Below, in pieces: positions 1 through 7,140 of a DNA stretch of 10,718 bases. A program made the translations under genes and the position numbers. Source of the stretch: Prevotellaceae bacterium UBA1746. Its GTDB lineage: Bacteria; Bacteroidota; Bacteroidia; Bacteroidales; Bacteroidaceae. The stretch's first letter is position 1; each line of letters opens with the position of its first letter. The notes under the pieces are model-generated. The model was given only the letters and a program-made list of their open reading frames with translations, was not told the origin of the DNA and did not search any database. The DNA is taken from the NCBI GenBank assembly GCA_002314875.1, contig DCHS01000039.1, positions 1 to 10,718 of the forward strand, given 5' to 3'.

Positions 1-136
1 ACTTGAGAAGGTGAGCGAGCATCTTGGGGCTGGTGAGGTCATTGATAGCAACCACTTCATAACCTTCAGCCTCGAACATCTGACGGAATGCGAGACGACC
101 AATACGACCGAAACCGTTAATAGCAACTTTTGTCAT
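1..136 (-). CDS. gap: Glyceraldehyde-3-phosphate dehydrogenase, N-terminal fragment (runs off the window)
   Basis: Only the first 45 codons lie in the window; the gene reads leftward from the ATG whose complement is 134-136 and continues past position 1. The translation begins MTKVAINGFGRIGRLAFRQM and continues with EAEGYEVVAINDL and MLAHLLK. NGFGRIGR at residues 7-14 is the NAD-binding Rossmann signature of phosphorylating GAPDH, and AINDL followed by a MLAHLLKY-type segment is also family-typical. The enzyme converts glyceraldehyde 3-phosphate to 1,3-bisphosphoglycerate in cytoplasmic glycolysis. The catalytic Cys lies outside the window and cannot be checked. The gene is divergent from guaA across a 254-bp AT-rich gap. 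Identification is firm; whether this is the only GAPDH copy cannot be told from here. Confidence 0.95.
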   Translation of the reverse strand, partial: MTKVAINGFGRIGRLAFRQMFEAEGYEVVAINDLTSPKMLAHLLK

Positions 137-217
137 TTGATTTAAATTTTTTATGGGTTAATAAATATGTTAAACTGATTTTCTTTTGAAAAACGACGTA
201 CTTATCGTTTTCGCCCA

Positions 218-251
218 CAAAATTACAATAATATTTTATATGAGGCACAAA
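218..251 (-). promoter_or_regulatory. Candidate gap promoter, Bacteroidetes type
   Basis: Read on the minus strand, TAATTTTG (225 to 218) matches the Bacteroidetes -7 consensus TAnnTTTG exactly. A TTTG (251 to 248) lies 22 nt upstream as a possible -33 element, a little wider than the usual spacing of about 19-21. Initiation near 211 would leave a leader of about 75 nt before the gap ATG. The -7 match is good; the -33 assignment is less certain. Confidence 0.5.
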
Positions 252-328
252 AAATCTGTTTTTTTTTAATCAAAAATTGCGAAATACTGTCTTTTTTGCT
301 TTGTCGATTACATTTTAACGGGATAATC

Positions 329-359
329 TTTGCCACTCAACGGAGATATCGTAACTTTG
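329..359 (+). promoter_or_regulatory. guaA promoter, Bacteroidetes type
   Basis: TTTG at 329-332, a 19-nt spacer, then TAACTTTG at 352-359 form a full match to the Bacteroidetes TTTG-N19-TAnnTTTG promoter. Transcription would start near 366, leaving a leader of about 25 nt before the guaA ATG at 391. This is the best-formed promoter in the window. No strong Shine-Dalgarno sequence precedes the ATG. Confidence 0.65.
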
Positions 360-390
360 CGCTGATTAAGCACTCAATTCTAAACTTAAT

Positions 391-2013
391 ATGCAACAGA
401 AAATCATCATCCTTGACTTTGGTTCACAAACCACGCAACTTATCGGTCGCCGCGTACGTGAACTGGACACTTTCTGCGAAATCCTCCCCTACAACAAGTT
501 CCCTCATGACGACCCAAGCGTCATCGGTGTCATCCTCAGCGGAAGTCCCTTCTCTGTCTATGACCCTGAAGCCTTCCAAGTCGATCTCAGCAACATCCGT
601 GGCCGCCTCCCCATCCTCGGCATCTGCTACGGTGCTCAGTTCATGAGCCACATCTACGGTGGTAAGGTTGAACCCGCAGGAAGCCGTGAATATGGCCGCC
701 AGAATCTTGTCAGTCTTGACAAGCAGAATCCTCTTTTCCAAGGTTTTGACGACAACAGTCAAGTATGGATGAGTCACGGTGACACCATCACCCGTATTCC
801 CGAAGGCGCTCATGTCATCGGTTCTACGGAAACGGTTGAAAATGCCGCCTACCACATCCCCGCTGCCAACGGTGAAAAGGAAGTTTGGGGCGTGCAGTTC
901 CATCCTGAAGTTTTCCACTCTCTCCAGGGTAGCCTCCTCCTGAAGAACTTCGTTGTAAACATCTGCGGTTCACGTCAGGACTGGAGTGCTGACTCCTTCG
1001 TGGAGACTACCGTTCGCGAACTCAAGGAACAGATTGGCGACGACCGCGTTATCCTCGGTCTCTCCGGTGGTGTTGACTCCTCTGTTGCTGCCGTTCTCCT
1101 AAACAAGGCCATCGGCAACAAACTCACCTGTATCTTCGTCGATCACGGTATGCTCCGTAAGAACGAGTTCCAGGATGTGATGCGTGACTACGAGTGCCTC
1201 GGCCTCAATGTTATCGGTGTTGACGCATCAGAGAAATTCCTCGGAGACCTCGCCGGTGTTCGTGAACCCGAGCAGAAGCGTAAGATTATCGGTCGTGACT
1301 TCGTCGAAGTCTTCAATGCTGAAGCCCGCAAGATTACCGATGCCAAGTGGCTCGCTCAGGGAACTATCTATCCCGACCGCATTGAAAGTCTAAACATTAC
1401 GGGTAAGGTCATCAAGAGTCATCACAATGTTGGTGGTCTTCCTGAAGAAATGCACCTCTCGCTCTGCGAACCTTTGAAGTGGCTCTTCAAGGACGAAGTT
1501 CGTCGTGTCGGTCGTTCTATGGGCATGCCCGAACATCTCATCACTCGTCATCCCTTCCCCGGTCCCGGTCTTGCAGTTCGTATCCTTGGCGATATCACCC
1601 GTGAAAAGGTTCGTGTCCTCCAGGATGCTGACGATATTTTCATCCGTGGTCTCCGTGAATACAAGGTTCGTCTCAGTGGTGAAGAGGCACGTCGTGTTCT
1701 CGCTGCCGGTGTCCCTGCAAATTTGGAGAACGGTGAAATCGAAGTCAGCCTCTACGACCAGATCTGGCAAGCTGGAGCCATCCTCCTCAGCGACGTTCGT
1801 TCTGTAGGTGTTATGGGTGACGAGAGAACCTACGAAAATCCCGTTGCACTCCGTGCGGTGACCTCCAGTGACGCTATGACAGCTGACTGGGCTCATCTTC
1901 CCTATGATTTCATGGCAAAGGTTAGCAACGACATCATCAATAAGGTGAAGGGTGTCAACCGCGTATGCTACGACATCTCTTCCAAGCCCCCAGCAACTAT
2001 TGAGTGGGAGTAA
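391..2013 (+). CDS. guaA: GMP synthase (glutamine-hydrolysing)
   Basis: Cytoplasmic enzyme of de novo purine synthesis that converts XMP, glutamine and ATP to GMP. At 540 residues it is close to the usual 510-540 and appears complete. Residues 5-190 are a class I glutamine amidotransferase: the nucleophile is Cys79 in GICYGAQ, and the other triad members are His171 and Glu173 in VQFHPEV. Residues 200-400 are the ATP pyrophosphatase domain, with the P-loop SGGVDSS at 225-231. HPFPGPGLAVRILGD at 387-401 and the C-terminal dimerisation domain ending in CYDISSKPPATIEWE at 526-540 are typical GuaA. The ATG at 391 is chosen because MQQKIIILDFGSQ is the standard GuaA start and the promoter at 329-359 fits it. 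It appears monocistronic, since an AT-rich inverted repeat follows the stop within 4 nt. No key residue is missing. Confidence 0.98.
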   Translation: MQQKIIILDFGSQTTQLIGRRVRELDTFCEILPYNKFPHDDPSVIGVILSGSPFSVYDPEAFQVDLSNIRGRLPILGICYGAQFMSHIYGGKVEPAGSREYGRQNLVSLDKQNPLFQGFDDNSQVWMSHGDTITRIPEGAHVIGSTETVENAAYHIPAANGEKEVWGVQFHPEVFHSLQGSLLLKNFVVNICGSRQDWSADSFVETTVRELKEQIGDDRVILGLSGGVDSSVAAVLLNKAIGNKLTCIFVDHGMLRKNEFQDVMRDYECLGLNVIGVDASEKFLGDLAGVREPEQKRKIIGRDFVEVFNAEARKITDAKWLAQGTIYPDRIESLNITGKVIKSHHNVGGLPEEMHLSLCEPLKWLFKDEVRRVGRSMGMPEHLITRHPFPGPGLAVRILGDITREKVRVLQDADDIFIRGLREYKVRLSGEEARRVLAAGVPANLENGEIEVSLYDQIWQAGAILLSDVRSVGVMGDERTYENPVALRAVTSSDAMTADWAHLPYDFMAKVSNDIINKVKGVNRVCYDISSKPPATIEWE

Positions 2014-2016
2014 GAT

Positions 2017-2108
2017 ATAATTATGATTTTTGAATTATGAATTAACGTTGGCGCGATGCTTGAGTCCGCATGGTAATTCAAAATTCATAATTCTTAATTC
2101 TTAATTAT
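2017..2108. repeat. AT-rich imperfect inverted repeat, copy 1 of a dispersed element
   Basis: Two 27-nt arms, 2017-2043 and 2082-2108, are inverted repeats. They are fully complementary over the outer 7 bp and the inner 12 bp (2032-2043 with 2082-2093) and poorly matched between. The 38-nt loop is GC-richer. The right arm shares an identical 23-nt block (2070-2092) with the copy at 3192-3214, in the same orientation. It begins just after the guaA stop and ends 8 nt before the acyltransferase start, so it could act as a guaA terminator, but there is no clean U-tract. A dispersed chromosomal repeat is the more likely reading. Confidence 0.75.
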
Positions 2109-2116
2109 CAAATATC

Positions 2117-3112
2117 TTGTCATATTCAATTTCCTACGACTCCGGCTATGGAATGCGTGGCATTGCAATGCTGATGATCATCCTCGCTCATTCGCTGAAT
2201 GAGTACGAGGTTTTTCACAGCGTGCTATGCCGCGCATTGCTGATTCCTGATTATGGCATATTGGGCTGTGGACTCTTCTTCCTGCTCTCGGGATACGGTC
2301 TCGGACACTCCCTCGAAAAGCACAAGGACCATCTCACCTGGCATTATCTCGGCGAACGAGTATGGAAACTCTTCAAACCCCTCATCTTCGCTTTTGTCCT
2401 GATAACCCTCGTACTCTACGTTCAACGTCGCCTCGGAAACGGTGTAACCCTTGATTTTGGGAATACCCTCTGGCTGTCCTTCCCCGACGGCACCGACCTT
2501 TGGTTCTTCAAAATCATCCTTCTCAACTACATCGTTCTCTTCGCCCTCTATAAACTCTATAAACCTTTATCTCCAAGCGAAGCGCTTGAACCTCTTGAAC
2601 CGTCCCTTGAACCAAGCGAAGCGCTTGAACCTAATAAACCCTACGTCCTCCTCTCCCTCGCCCTACTCCATCTATTATTAATAGGAGTATTATGGCACGA
2701 AGGGGCAGGACGCTATTGGTACGTCTCCAACCTATGCTTTATCGTGGGTTACGGGCTCGTTGTCTTTGGGGATCGATTTGCAAAATACAAGAAAGCCATC
2801 GTCACGGCTTCTGTCGTTGTCTTTGCTCCCTTCGCGGTTCTTTCTTTTCTCCAGAAATACTTCATCCCTGGCGAAATCTTCGGCGTCATCGCTTTCTCCC
2901 TCCTCTGTTGCTATATCTTCAAGGAAAAGAAAAACTGGTCCCCTGCCCTGACCTACATCGGCAAGAACAGCCTCTGCTACTACCTCTTCTGCATCCCCGT
3001 GATGGCTGCCATACCCTATGCCCCACTCCACTGGAGCCTCTATTTTCTACTGGTGTTCTCCCTCACCAGCCTCCTCGTCTTGCTCTGGAATATGGCAACA
3101 AAACGCCATTGA
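2117..3112 (+). CDS. Membrane acyltransferase, acyltransferase-3 family
   Basis: Predicted inner-membrane O-acyltransferase of 331 residues, near the usual 330-370. The family moves acyl groups, often acetyl, onto sugars or other envelope molecules; the acceptor cannot be read from sequence. The N-terminal motif GMRGIAMLMIILAHSLNEY has Arg14 and the likely catalytic His25, and GLFFLLSGYGLG at about 52-63 matches the family's FFxLSG segment. About ten hydrophobic segments can be counted, including LIFAFVLITLVLYV and LYFLLVFSLTSLLVLLW. The start is a TTG at 2117; an in-frame TAA at 2102 rules out a longer form, and the next ATG (2153) would begin right at Arg14, so TTG is preferred. Residues 153-172 carry a duplicated PSEALEP motif, probably in a loop. 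No convincing promoter or ribosome-binding site is visible, and repeat copies flank the gene on both sides. Confidence 0.85.
   Translation: MSYSISYDSGYGMRGIAMLMIILAHSLNEYEVFHSVLCRALLIPDYGILGCGLFFLLSGYGLGHSLEKHKDHLTWHYLGERVWKLFKPLIFAFVLITLVLYVQRRLGNGVTLDFGNTLWLSFPDGTDLWFFKIILLNYIVLFALYKLYKPLSPSEALEPLEPSLEPSEALEPNKPYVLLSLALLHLLLIGVLWHEGAGRYWYVSNLCFIVGYGLVVFGDRFAKYKKAIVTASVVVFAPFAVLSFLQKYFIPGEIFGVIAFSLLCCYIFKEKKNWSPALTYIGKNSLCYYLFCIPVMAAIPYAPLHWSLYFLLVFSLTSLLVLLWNMATKRH
2546..2632 (+). repeat. In-frame tandem repeats inside the acyltransferase gene
   Basis: The 9-mer CTCTATAAA occurs twice in tandem (2546-2554, 2555-2563), encoding LYKLYK. A 21-nt unit at 2573-2593 recurs exactly at 2612-2632, a period of 39 nt or 13 codons, encoding PSEALEP twice. 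Each unit contains a small perfect hairpin, CAAGCG-AAG-CGCTTG, at 2574-2588 and 2613-2627. The intervening DNA carries more CTTGAAC words. The block lies between predicted membrane segments, where extra Pro/Glu-rich residues would be tolerated. Confidence 0.85.
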
Positions 3113-3137
3113 TTTTCTTTTATCAAGAATTAGTGAA

Positions 3138-3170
3138 TTTGAGAATACTCCGTGTGGCAGGATAATTTTG
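3138..3170 (+). promoter_or_regulatory. Candidate promoter for the alpha/beta hydrolase
   Basis: TTTG at 3138-3141, a 21-nt spacer, and TAATTTTG at 3163-3170 match the Bacteroidetes consensus. The -7 box overlaps the left arm of repeat copy 2 (3164-3175). Initiation near 3177 would give a leader of about 105 nt before the ATG at 3283. The match could be incidental because the DNA is AT-rich. Confidence 0.4.
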
Positions 3171-3214
3171 AATTAAGAGCCATGCGGCCGGATGGTAATT
3201 CAAAATTCATAATT
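3164..3214. repeat. AT-rich inverted repeat, copy 2 of the dispersed element
   Basis: A perfect 12-bp inverted repeat, AATTTTGAATTA at 3164-3175 with its complement at 3196-3207, encloses a 20-nt GC-rich loop. The block 3192-3214 is identical over 23 nt to 2070-2092 near copy 1, in the same orientation. The loops of the two copies also resemble each other (CCGCATGG against CCGGATGG). The two copies bracket the acyltransferase gene. Confidence 0.75.
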
Positions 3215-3282
3215 ACCTCACTGCAGAGTAGTCACCAAATCACAAATTCTTGAATAATAAAAAACTTGAGTACCCCCGACGT

Positions 3283-4593
3283 ATGAAACGAATTTGCATT
3301 CTCTTTTTTGCACTATGCTCGGCCCTCCAGATGGCGGCGCTCGACGGCGTGGACACCAATGTCTGGTACGAAATCATCGACCAGGGACTGGCGAGCGACG
3401 GCGCAGGCATTGCCTGGTGCTCCTATAACTATCAGAGCGTTGATGCTGACGGCAAGCCTGTGACGCTTTCCGCTTTTATGCGCCTCGGTTCCAACTGGAA
3501 GAAGACGAGTCCTACCATCACCGATCTTGACAATATCGTATTGATGGAGCACTATACCATCACCCTCAATTCCAAGGCTCCGAGTGTGAATTTCAAGAAT
3601 TCCAGTTGCTATGAAGCCTCAGCACCGGGGAATGTCCTCGTCATCATCCCCGACTATATCGGTTTCGGCAGCAGCAAGGACCGTCCTCAGGCTTATCTCA
3701 ACCACCGCCTCAACGCCATCAATTCCTATGATGCCCTCGTTGCCGGCTACCATATCTTCGAGGAACGTGCCACGGCCCACCTCAAGGAACATTGGAAACT
3801 CTATGTCGCCGGGGCCTCTCAGGGTGGTGGCAATGCGCTCGCTGTGCATCGTTATATGGAGGAGAACAACCTCGACGGTCCCTGGCGATTGGACTATTCC
3901 TACTGCTGTGACGGTCCGTATAATCCTGTCACAACCCTGAAAACCTATATGTCATGGGGAAGTGTCAGTTACCCTTGTGTTATTCCGATGACGCTGACTG
4001 CCATGTTCGAGGCCTATCCTGAAGTTCTTGGAGCATGGAGCGAAGAAGAATTCTATACCGACAAATACAATCTCCATAAGGCGCAGGTCGATGCTGCTAT
4101 TGCCGGAAAGACCTCATCGGAGACCATCATCTGCAGTTATTTCTTCAACTATCTGGAGAATGACGGCGACAATGTCTATCTCAGCGAAATTCTCCATCCT
4201 GACCTCTTCGATCCTGAAAGTGCAAAATACCAGGCTCTCATGCAGTGTCTCGAGGATAACAATCTCACTGCGGACTGGCAGCCGCGTCATCCTGTCCGCA
4301 TCTACTATGCTACCAAGGACGAGATTGTTCCTTACGAAAACACCCAGGCGGTCTTCGATGCCTTCGGCGATCAGGTTGTGAAGGAGAAGTGTCCCCTCAG
4401 CATGGGACATTCCTATACCTGCGGACTCTTCTTCGTCGGTCTCTCAGGCGCCTTCCCTTACAACGACACCCCGTCGGGCATCCAAGCCATCAATCGCTCT
4501 ATAGTTTCTCCCACACTTTATAACTTACAAGGCCAACGCCTTCATCGTCCTTCTTCCATTTATATCCAAGATGGAAAAAAGATTATAAAATAG
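3283..4593 (+). CDS. Exported alpha/beta hydrolase (lipase/esterase-like)
   Basis: Predicted secreted or periplasmic serine hydrolase of 436 residues. MKRICILFFALCSALQMAA is a clear signal peptide, cleavable about residue 19. GASQGGG gives the nucleophile Ser179 in a G-x-S-x-G elbow; ATKDEIVP supplies a likely Asp346 and MGHSYTC a likely His376, completing an alpha/beta-hydrolase triad. IIPDYIGFGSS (about 124-134) resembles the oxyanion-side strand of secretory lipases and cutinase-like esterases. The substrate cannot be told. The last 25 residues carry YNLQGQR, IYI, DGKK and a terminal Lys, a tail shared with the protein at 5305-7107 and perhaps a short type IX secretion or sorting signal. 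An in-frame TTG at 3250 would add 11 residues ahead of the signal peptide; ATG 3283 is preferred because MKR directly precedes the hydrophobic stretch. Confidence 0.8.
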   Translation: MKRICILFFALCSALQMAALDGVDTNVWYEIIDQGLASDGAGIAWCSYNYQSVDADGKPVTLSAFMRLGSNWKKTSPTITDLDNIVLMEHYTITLNSKAPSVNFKNSSCYEASAPGNVLVIIPDYIGFGSSKDRPQAYLNHRLNAINSYDALVAGYHIFEERATAHLKEHWKLYVAGASQGGGNALAVHRYMEENNLDGPWRLDYSYCCDGPYNPVTTLKTYMSWGSVSYPCVIPMTLTAMFEAYPEVLGAWSEEEFYTDKYNLHKAQVDAAIAGKTSSETIICSYFFNYLENDGDNVYLSEILHPDLFDPESAKYQALMQCLEDNNLTADWQPRHPVRIYYATKDEIVPYENTQAVFDAFGDQVVKEKCPLSMGHSYTCGLFFVGLSGAFPYNDTPSGIQAINRSIVSPTLYNLQGQRLHRPSSIYIQDGKKIIK

Positions 4594-4603
4594 CAAAACA
4601 CAA

Positions 4604-4630
4604 AGGAGACCGCCCAATGGACGATCTCCT
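4604..4630 (-). terminator. Hairpin terminator, probably for the leftward operon
   Basis: Arms 4604-4615 and 4619-4630 form a 12-bp stem with a 3-nt loop. Read as plus-strand RNA there are two A/C mismatches, but as minus-strand RNA both become G-U pairs, so the stem is fully paired. On the minus strand it is followed by TTGTGTTTTGC, fairly T-rich. It lies 49 nt beyond the stop of the 198-residue gene. The plus strand also has a T-rich run after it, so it may end transcription from both sides. Confidence 0.6.
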
Positions 4631-4643
4631 ATTATTTTCTATT

Positions 4644-4663
4644 TGTAGACGGCAAAGTCTACA
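4644..4663. terminator. Second short hairpin between convergent genes
   Basis: TGTAGAC (4644-4650) and GTCTACA (4657-4663) form a perfect 7-bp stem with loop GGCAAA. On the plus strand it is followed by TTTTCATT, so it may be a weak terminator for the hydrolase gene. It ends 15 nt from the stop of the convergent 198-residue gene. Confidence 0.4.
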
Positions 4664-4678
4664 TTTTCATTACATTAT

Positions 4679-5275
4679 TCAATAGGCCTGGGGAATACCT
4701 TTATAATAAAGAGTGATAATCTCACCGCTGCCATTGACGCCTTCGCCCCAAGCTGAAGGATAGTAGTTCTGAACATGGAGTTTAATCTCGTATTCTCCAG
4801 TGCCGGCATCATGGTTCACCGTCAGAGTTCCGTTATTGGGGACGGGCATATACTCATTGTCGGGAGAATAGAGCTGGACGCTGGCGAAGTCAATGCTCCA
4901 GGTGTTAGCCTCCATCTTCGTCAAATCACATTCGCCCTGATTATAGATGCTGGGGCGGAGGGTGAGAAGGGGTGTCACCAATTGGTCTGTCAACGAACTG
5001 GACTCATCGAGGACGAGGTAGAATTTCTCCATACCTTTATATTCCTTCATCTTGGCATATAGAATGGGCTTGTCCCACTTCGCCGTCTTACCGTCAGCAT
5101 CGAGGACCTGAAGCTGGTTGTTCTGGACTACAACGGACTGGAATGTTACGCTCTTGACGTCAGCCATAGAGAAGGTATCACTCTCGCCGTTGGTCTTCAC
5201 CACGGTCATTTTGTTCTGTGCGCTGGCGCCCAGTGTCATCAAAGCCATTACGCCAAATAGAATATACTGTTTCAT
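4679..5275 (-). CDS. Exported protein of unknown function, 198 residues
   Basis: I do not recognise a named family. MKQYILFGVMALMTLGASAQ is a clear signal peptide with a likely cut after Ala-Gln at residue 20. Residues 23-45 (MTVVKTNGESDTF then SMADVKSVTF) match a segment often found right after the signal peptide in Bacteroidales surface proteins. The C-terminal half (about 149-190) alternates beta-like residues, NGTLTV, GTGEYEIKLHVQN, VNGSGEI, a pattern that resembles the second half of each repeat in the upstream 600-residue protein. It lacks the YDLSGRR-type tail. The gene starts 29 nt after the stop of that protein with no terminator between, so the two are probably one transcript. Probably periplasmic or on the cell surface. 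Confidence 0.75.
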   Translation of the reverse strand: MKQYILFGVMALMTLGASAQNKMTVVKTNGESDTFSMADVKSVTFQSVVVQNNQLQVLDADGKTAKWDKPILYAKMKEYKGMEKFYLVLDESSSLTDQLVTPLLTLRPSIYNQGECDLTKMEANTWSIDFASVQLYSPDNEYMPVPNNGTLTVNHDAGTGEYEIKLHVQNYYPSAWGEGVNGSGEIITLYYKGIPQAY

Positions 5276-5304
5276 ATTTTTTCAGTGATTAATGAACTAA
5301 ATAC

Positions 5305-7107
5305 TTATTTCACCACCTTCTGGCCGTTTACGATGTAGATGCCGGGGTGGAGATGAGAGATGCGACGACCGGAGAGATCGTAGATGGTCTGCTGAGACTG
5401 GGTGCCGGTGACGCCGAGGATGCCCTCAACACCGTCTTCACCCTCAACACGGGCAGTCTGCAATTCTACGGGACCCGTCCATGAACCAGCAATCGTGAAA
5501 CCAGCATCGTCGATGAAGTTCATATCGATGGTCGTCGTGCCATCAAAATTGTCGGTCAACTTCACTGTTCCCTGAGCGATGGGAGCGAGAAGATCCATCA
5601 CGAGATAACGACCTTCTTCCATGTGCTCATAGCAAGTTCCCGTCAGATCACCGCCATTGTAGAAATAGCCAGGACGAGCCGTGAAGATTTCGACGCTCTG
5701 GTCGTAAGTGTTGGGGAGAACTTCGTAGGTTCCGAAAGGAACGAGGTTGTGCCAGCGATAGTCGGAGAAGAGTTCAAGACGGATGAGGTCACCGCCGTTT
5801 TGGTTGATGCATTCATCAAGACCACCACGGGAACCTATATCGAGGGTCCAACGGCCATAAGGTTCGTTGTTGTTCATCACATCGTCCATACGCCACAGAC
5901 GGGCAACGGGAATCTGATCAAGGTTCAGAGCCACATCGTCGGTGAGGTTGGAAACATGTGTTGCAGGTTTGTCATCACTATAGTCGATGATGCGGACACC
6001 ACCAGTGAAGGATCCCTTGACAATATGGTTATCGTCGGTTGTCATATCAACAACAACGGTGTAGGTTCCGTCAGGATTTTCCTCAATATCAACCTTACCA
6101 CCCGTGATACAGCTGTAGGTATAATTACCCTGGAAGTCACGCTTCTGAACCTGGCAACCCAAAATCTGGGTGATGCCATAGGCTGTCAATTCGATGCCGG
6201 GATAGTAGGAGAACTTGGAGAAATTCGTCTTGCAGGTGTAGGTACCAGCCTTCAGACAAGCTTCTTCAGGAACACCGAAAAGGGTGTTGAAGAGGCAGAG
6301 CTGAACAAGGTAGCCAGGACCTGTCTGCGTACCGTCATTTTCATCGTAGGAACCCGTGTAGAGGTTGACGAGCATGTTACCGGTATTGGACTGATAGAGA
6401 TTGCCATAGTAGATACCGACGCAGGAATTGTAGTCGGTGATGACATCGGCATTGATCTGGGGAAGGATATGACCAGTCTCGCCACCACCATTGACGCGGA
6501 AATTGATGTCGAGAGGCGTGGTCTGCATGGTCTGGAGGGTACCATCAGCATCCTTGTACTGGGCGATGATGGTGTACTGGTAGTTGGCATTGCGGCTCAC
6601 CTTGACGATGCCGTCGAGCTGGAAAGCCTTGCTACTGCCGTCAGCTGCCATCACAACGACATAGGAATAGTCCTTGTCGTAGGTGTAGGTCTTGCTGTTT
6701 GCACCTGCAATATATTCACCGGAAGGAATGACTGCAAACTTGGTATCTGTGCCGTTGTTGTTGGCATAGAGGTCAAGATAGAGGATCATACCGGCTTCTG
6801 AAAGTTCGATGGAACTTGTCACCTCATTGTAGTTTGAGGGAACGTTTGTGAAGCACATGAAATACTCATCCTTCGTAGAGCCAGAAGCGGACTGAAAGAA
6901 AGAGATGGGATTGTAGGCAAAATAAGTTGTCGTAGCCTCAGCACGGCGAGGACCAGCCTGCTGAGCGTCCTTGAGTACAACAGAAGGAGTTGCAATATGA
7001 GACTTCAACTGTGCGACGAGATTCTTCTGATTCTCGAGAGATGTCTGTGCTGCCATGTGGAGCGTTGCAAATGCAGCAAAAGCGATAAAGAGTAGAAATT
7101 TCTTCAT
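5305..7107 (-). CDS. Exported repeat-built protein with a C-terminal sorting-like tail, 600 residues
   Basis: I do not recognise a named family. MKKFLLFIAFAAFATLHMAA is a strong signal peptide, cut near residue 20-21. The mature part looks like three degenerate repeats, at about 107-203, 231-373 and 417-549. Each has a hydrophobic L-x-L-[YF] strand (LYLDLYA, VQLCLFN, IRLELFS), a GTY or GEY turn (IPSGEY, KAGTYTC, PFGTYEV), a G-[KIT]-V strand, then a DGT-type hairpin (NPDGTYTVVVDM, NFDGTTTIDMNF) and, in the last two, a G-S-[FW]-T-G-x-V end. This suggests beta-sandwich domains. Residues 574-600 carry IYDLSGRR, GIYIVNGQK and a terminal Lys, the tail also seen in the hydrolase at 3283-4593. First gene of an apparent operon with the 198-residue gene downstream; divergent from the SGNH hydrolase. 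A long antisense reading frame covers much of it but is a shadow. Confidence 0.8.
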   Translation of the reverse strand: MKKFLLFIAFAAFATLHMAAQTSLENQKNLVAQLKSHIATPSVVLKDAQQAGPRRAEATTTYFAYNPISFFQSASGSTKDEYFMCFTNVPSNYNEVTSSIELSEAGMILYLDLYANNNGTDTKFAVIPSGEYIAGANSKTYTYDKDYSYVVVMAADGSSKAFQLDGIVKVSRNANYQYTIIAQYKDADGTLQTMQTTPLDINFRVNGGGETGHILPQINADVITDYNSCVGIYYGNLYQSNTGNMLVNLYTGSYDENDGTQTGPGYLVQLCLFNTLFGVPEEACLKAGTYTCKTNFSKFSYYPGIELTAYGITQILGCQVQKRDFQGNYTYSCITGGKVDIEENPDGTYTVVVDMTTDDNHIVKGSFTGGVRIIDYSDDKPATHVSNLTDDVALNLDQIPVARLWRMDDVMNNNEPYGRWTLDIGSRGGLDECINQNGGDLIRLELFSDYRWHNLVPFGTYEVLPNTYDQSVEIFTARPGYFYNGGDLTGTCYEHMEEGRYLVMDLLAPIAQGTVKLTDNFDGTTTIDMNFIDDAGFTIAGSWTGPVELQTARVEGEDGVEGILGVTGTQSQQTIYDLSGRRISHLHPGIYIVNGQKVVK

Positions 7108-7140
7108 ATTATTGAGTTTTTATTGTTTTCGGATAGATTG

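Noticed and set aside
424..1896. Minus-strand open frames (424-918 and 1390-1896) within guaA
   Set aside because: They lie wholly inside an unmistakable guaA and show no family motif, start context or promoter.
3250..3282. Upstream TTG start for the alpha/beta hydrolase
   Set aside because: It would place 11 charged residues before an otherwise perfect signal peptide that begins MKR at the ATG 3283.
5623..6801. 392-codon open frame on the plus strand antisense to the 600-residue exported protein
   Set aside because: The minus-strand frame has a signal peptide, internal repeats, a sorting-like tail and a promoter. The plus-strand frame has none of these and its translation is a Val/Ile/Gly-rich mirror, as expected from codon bias of the real gene.
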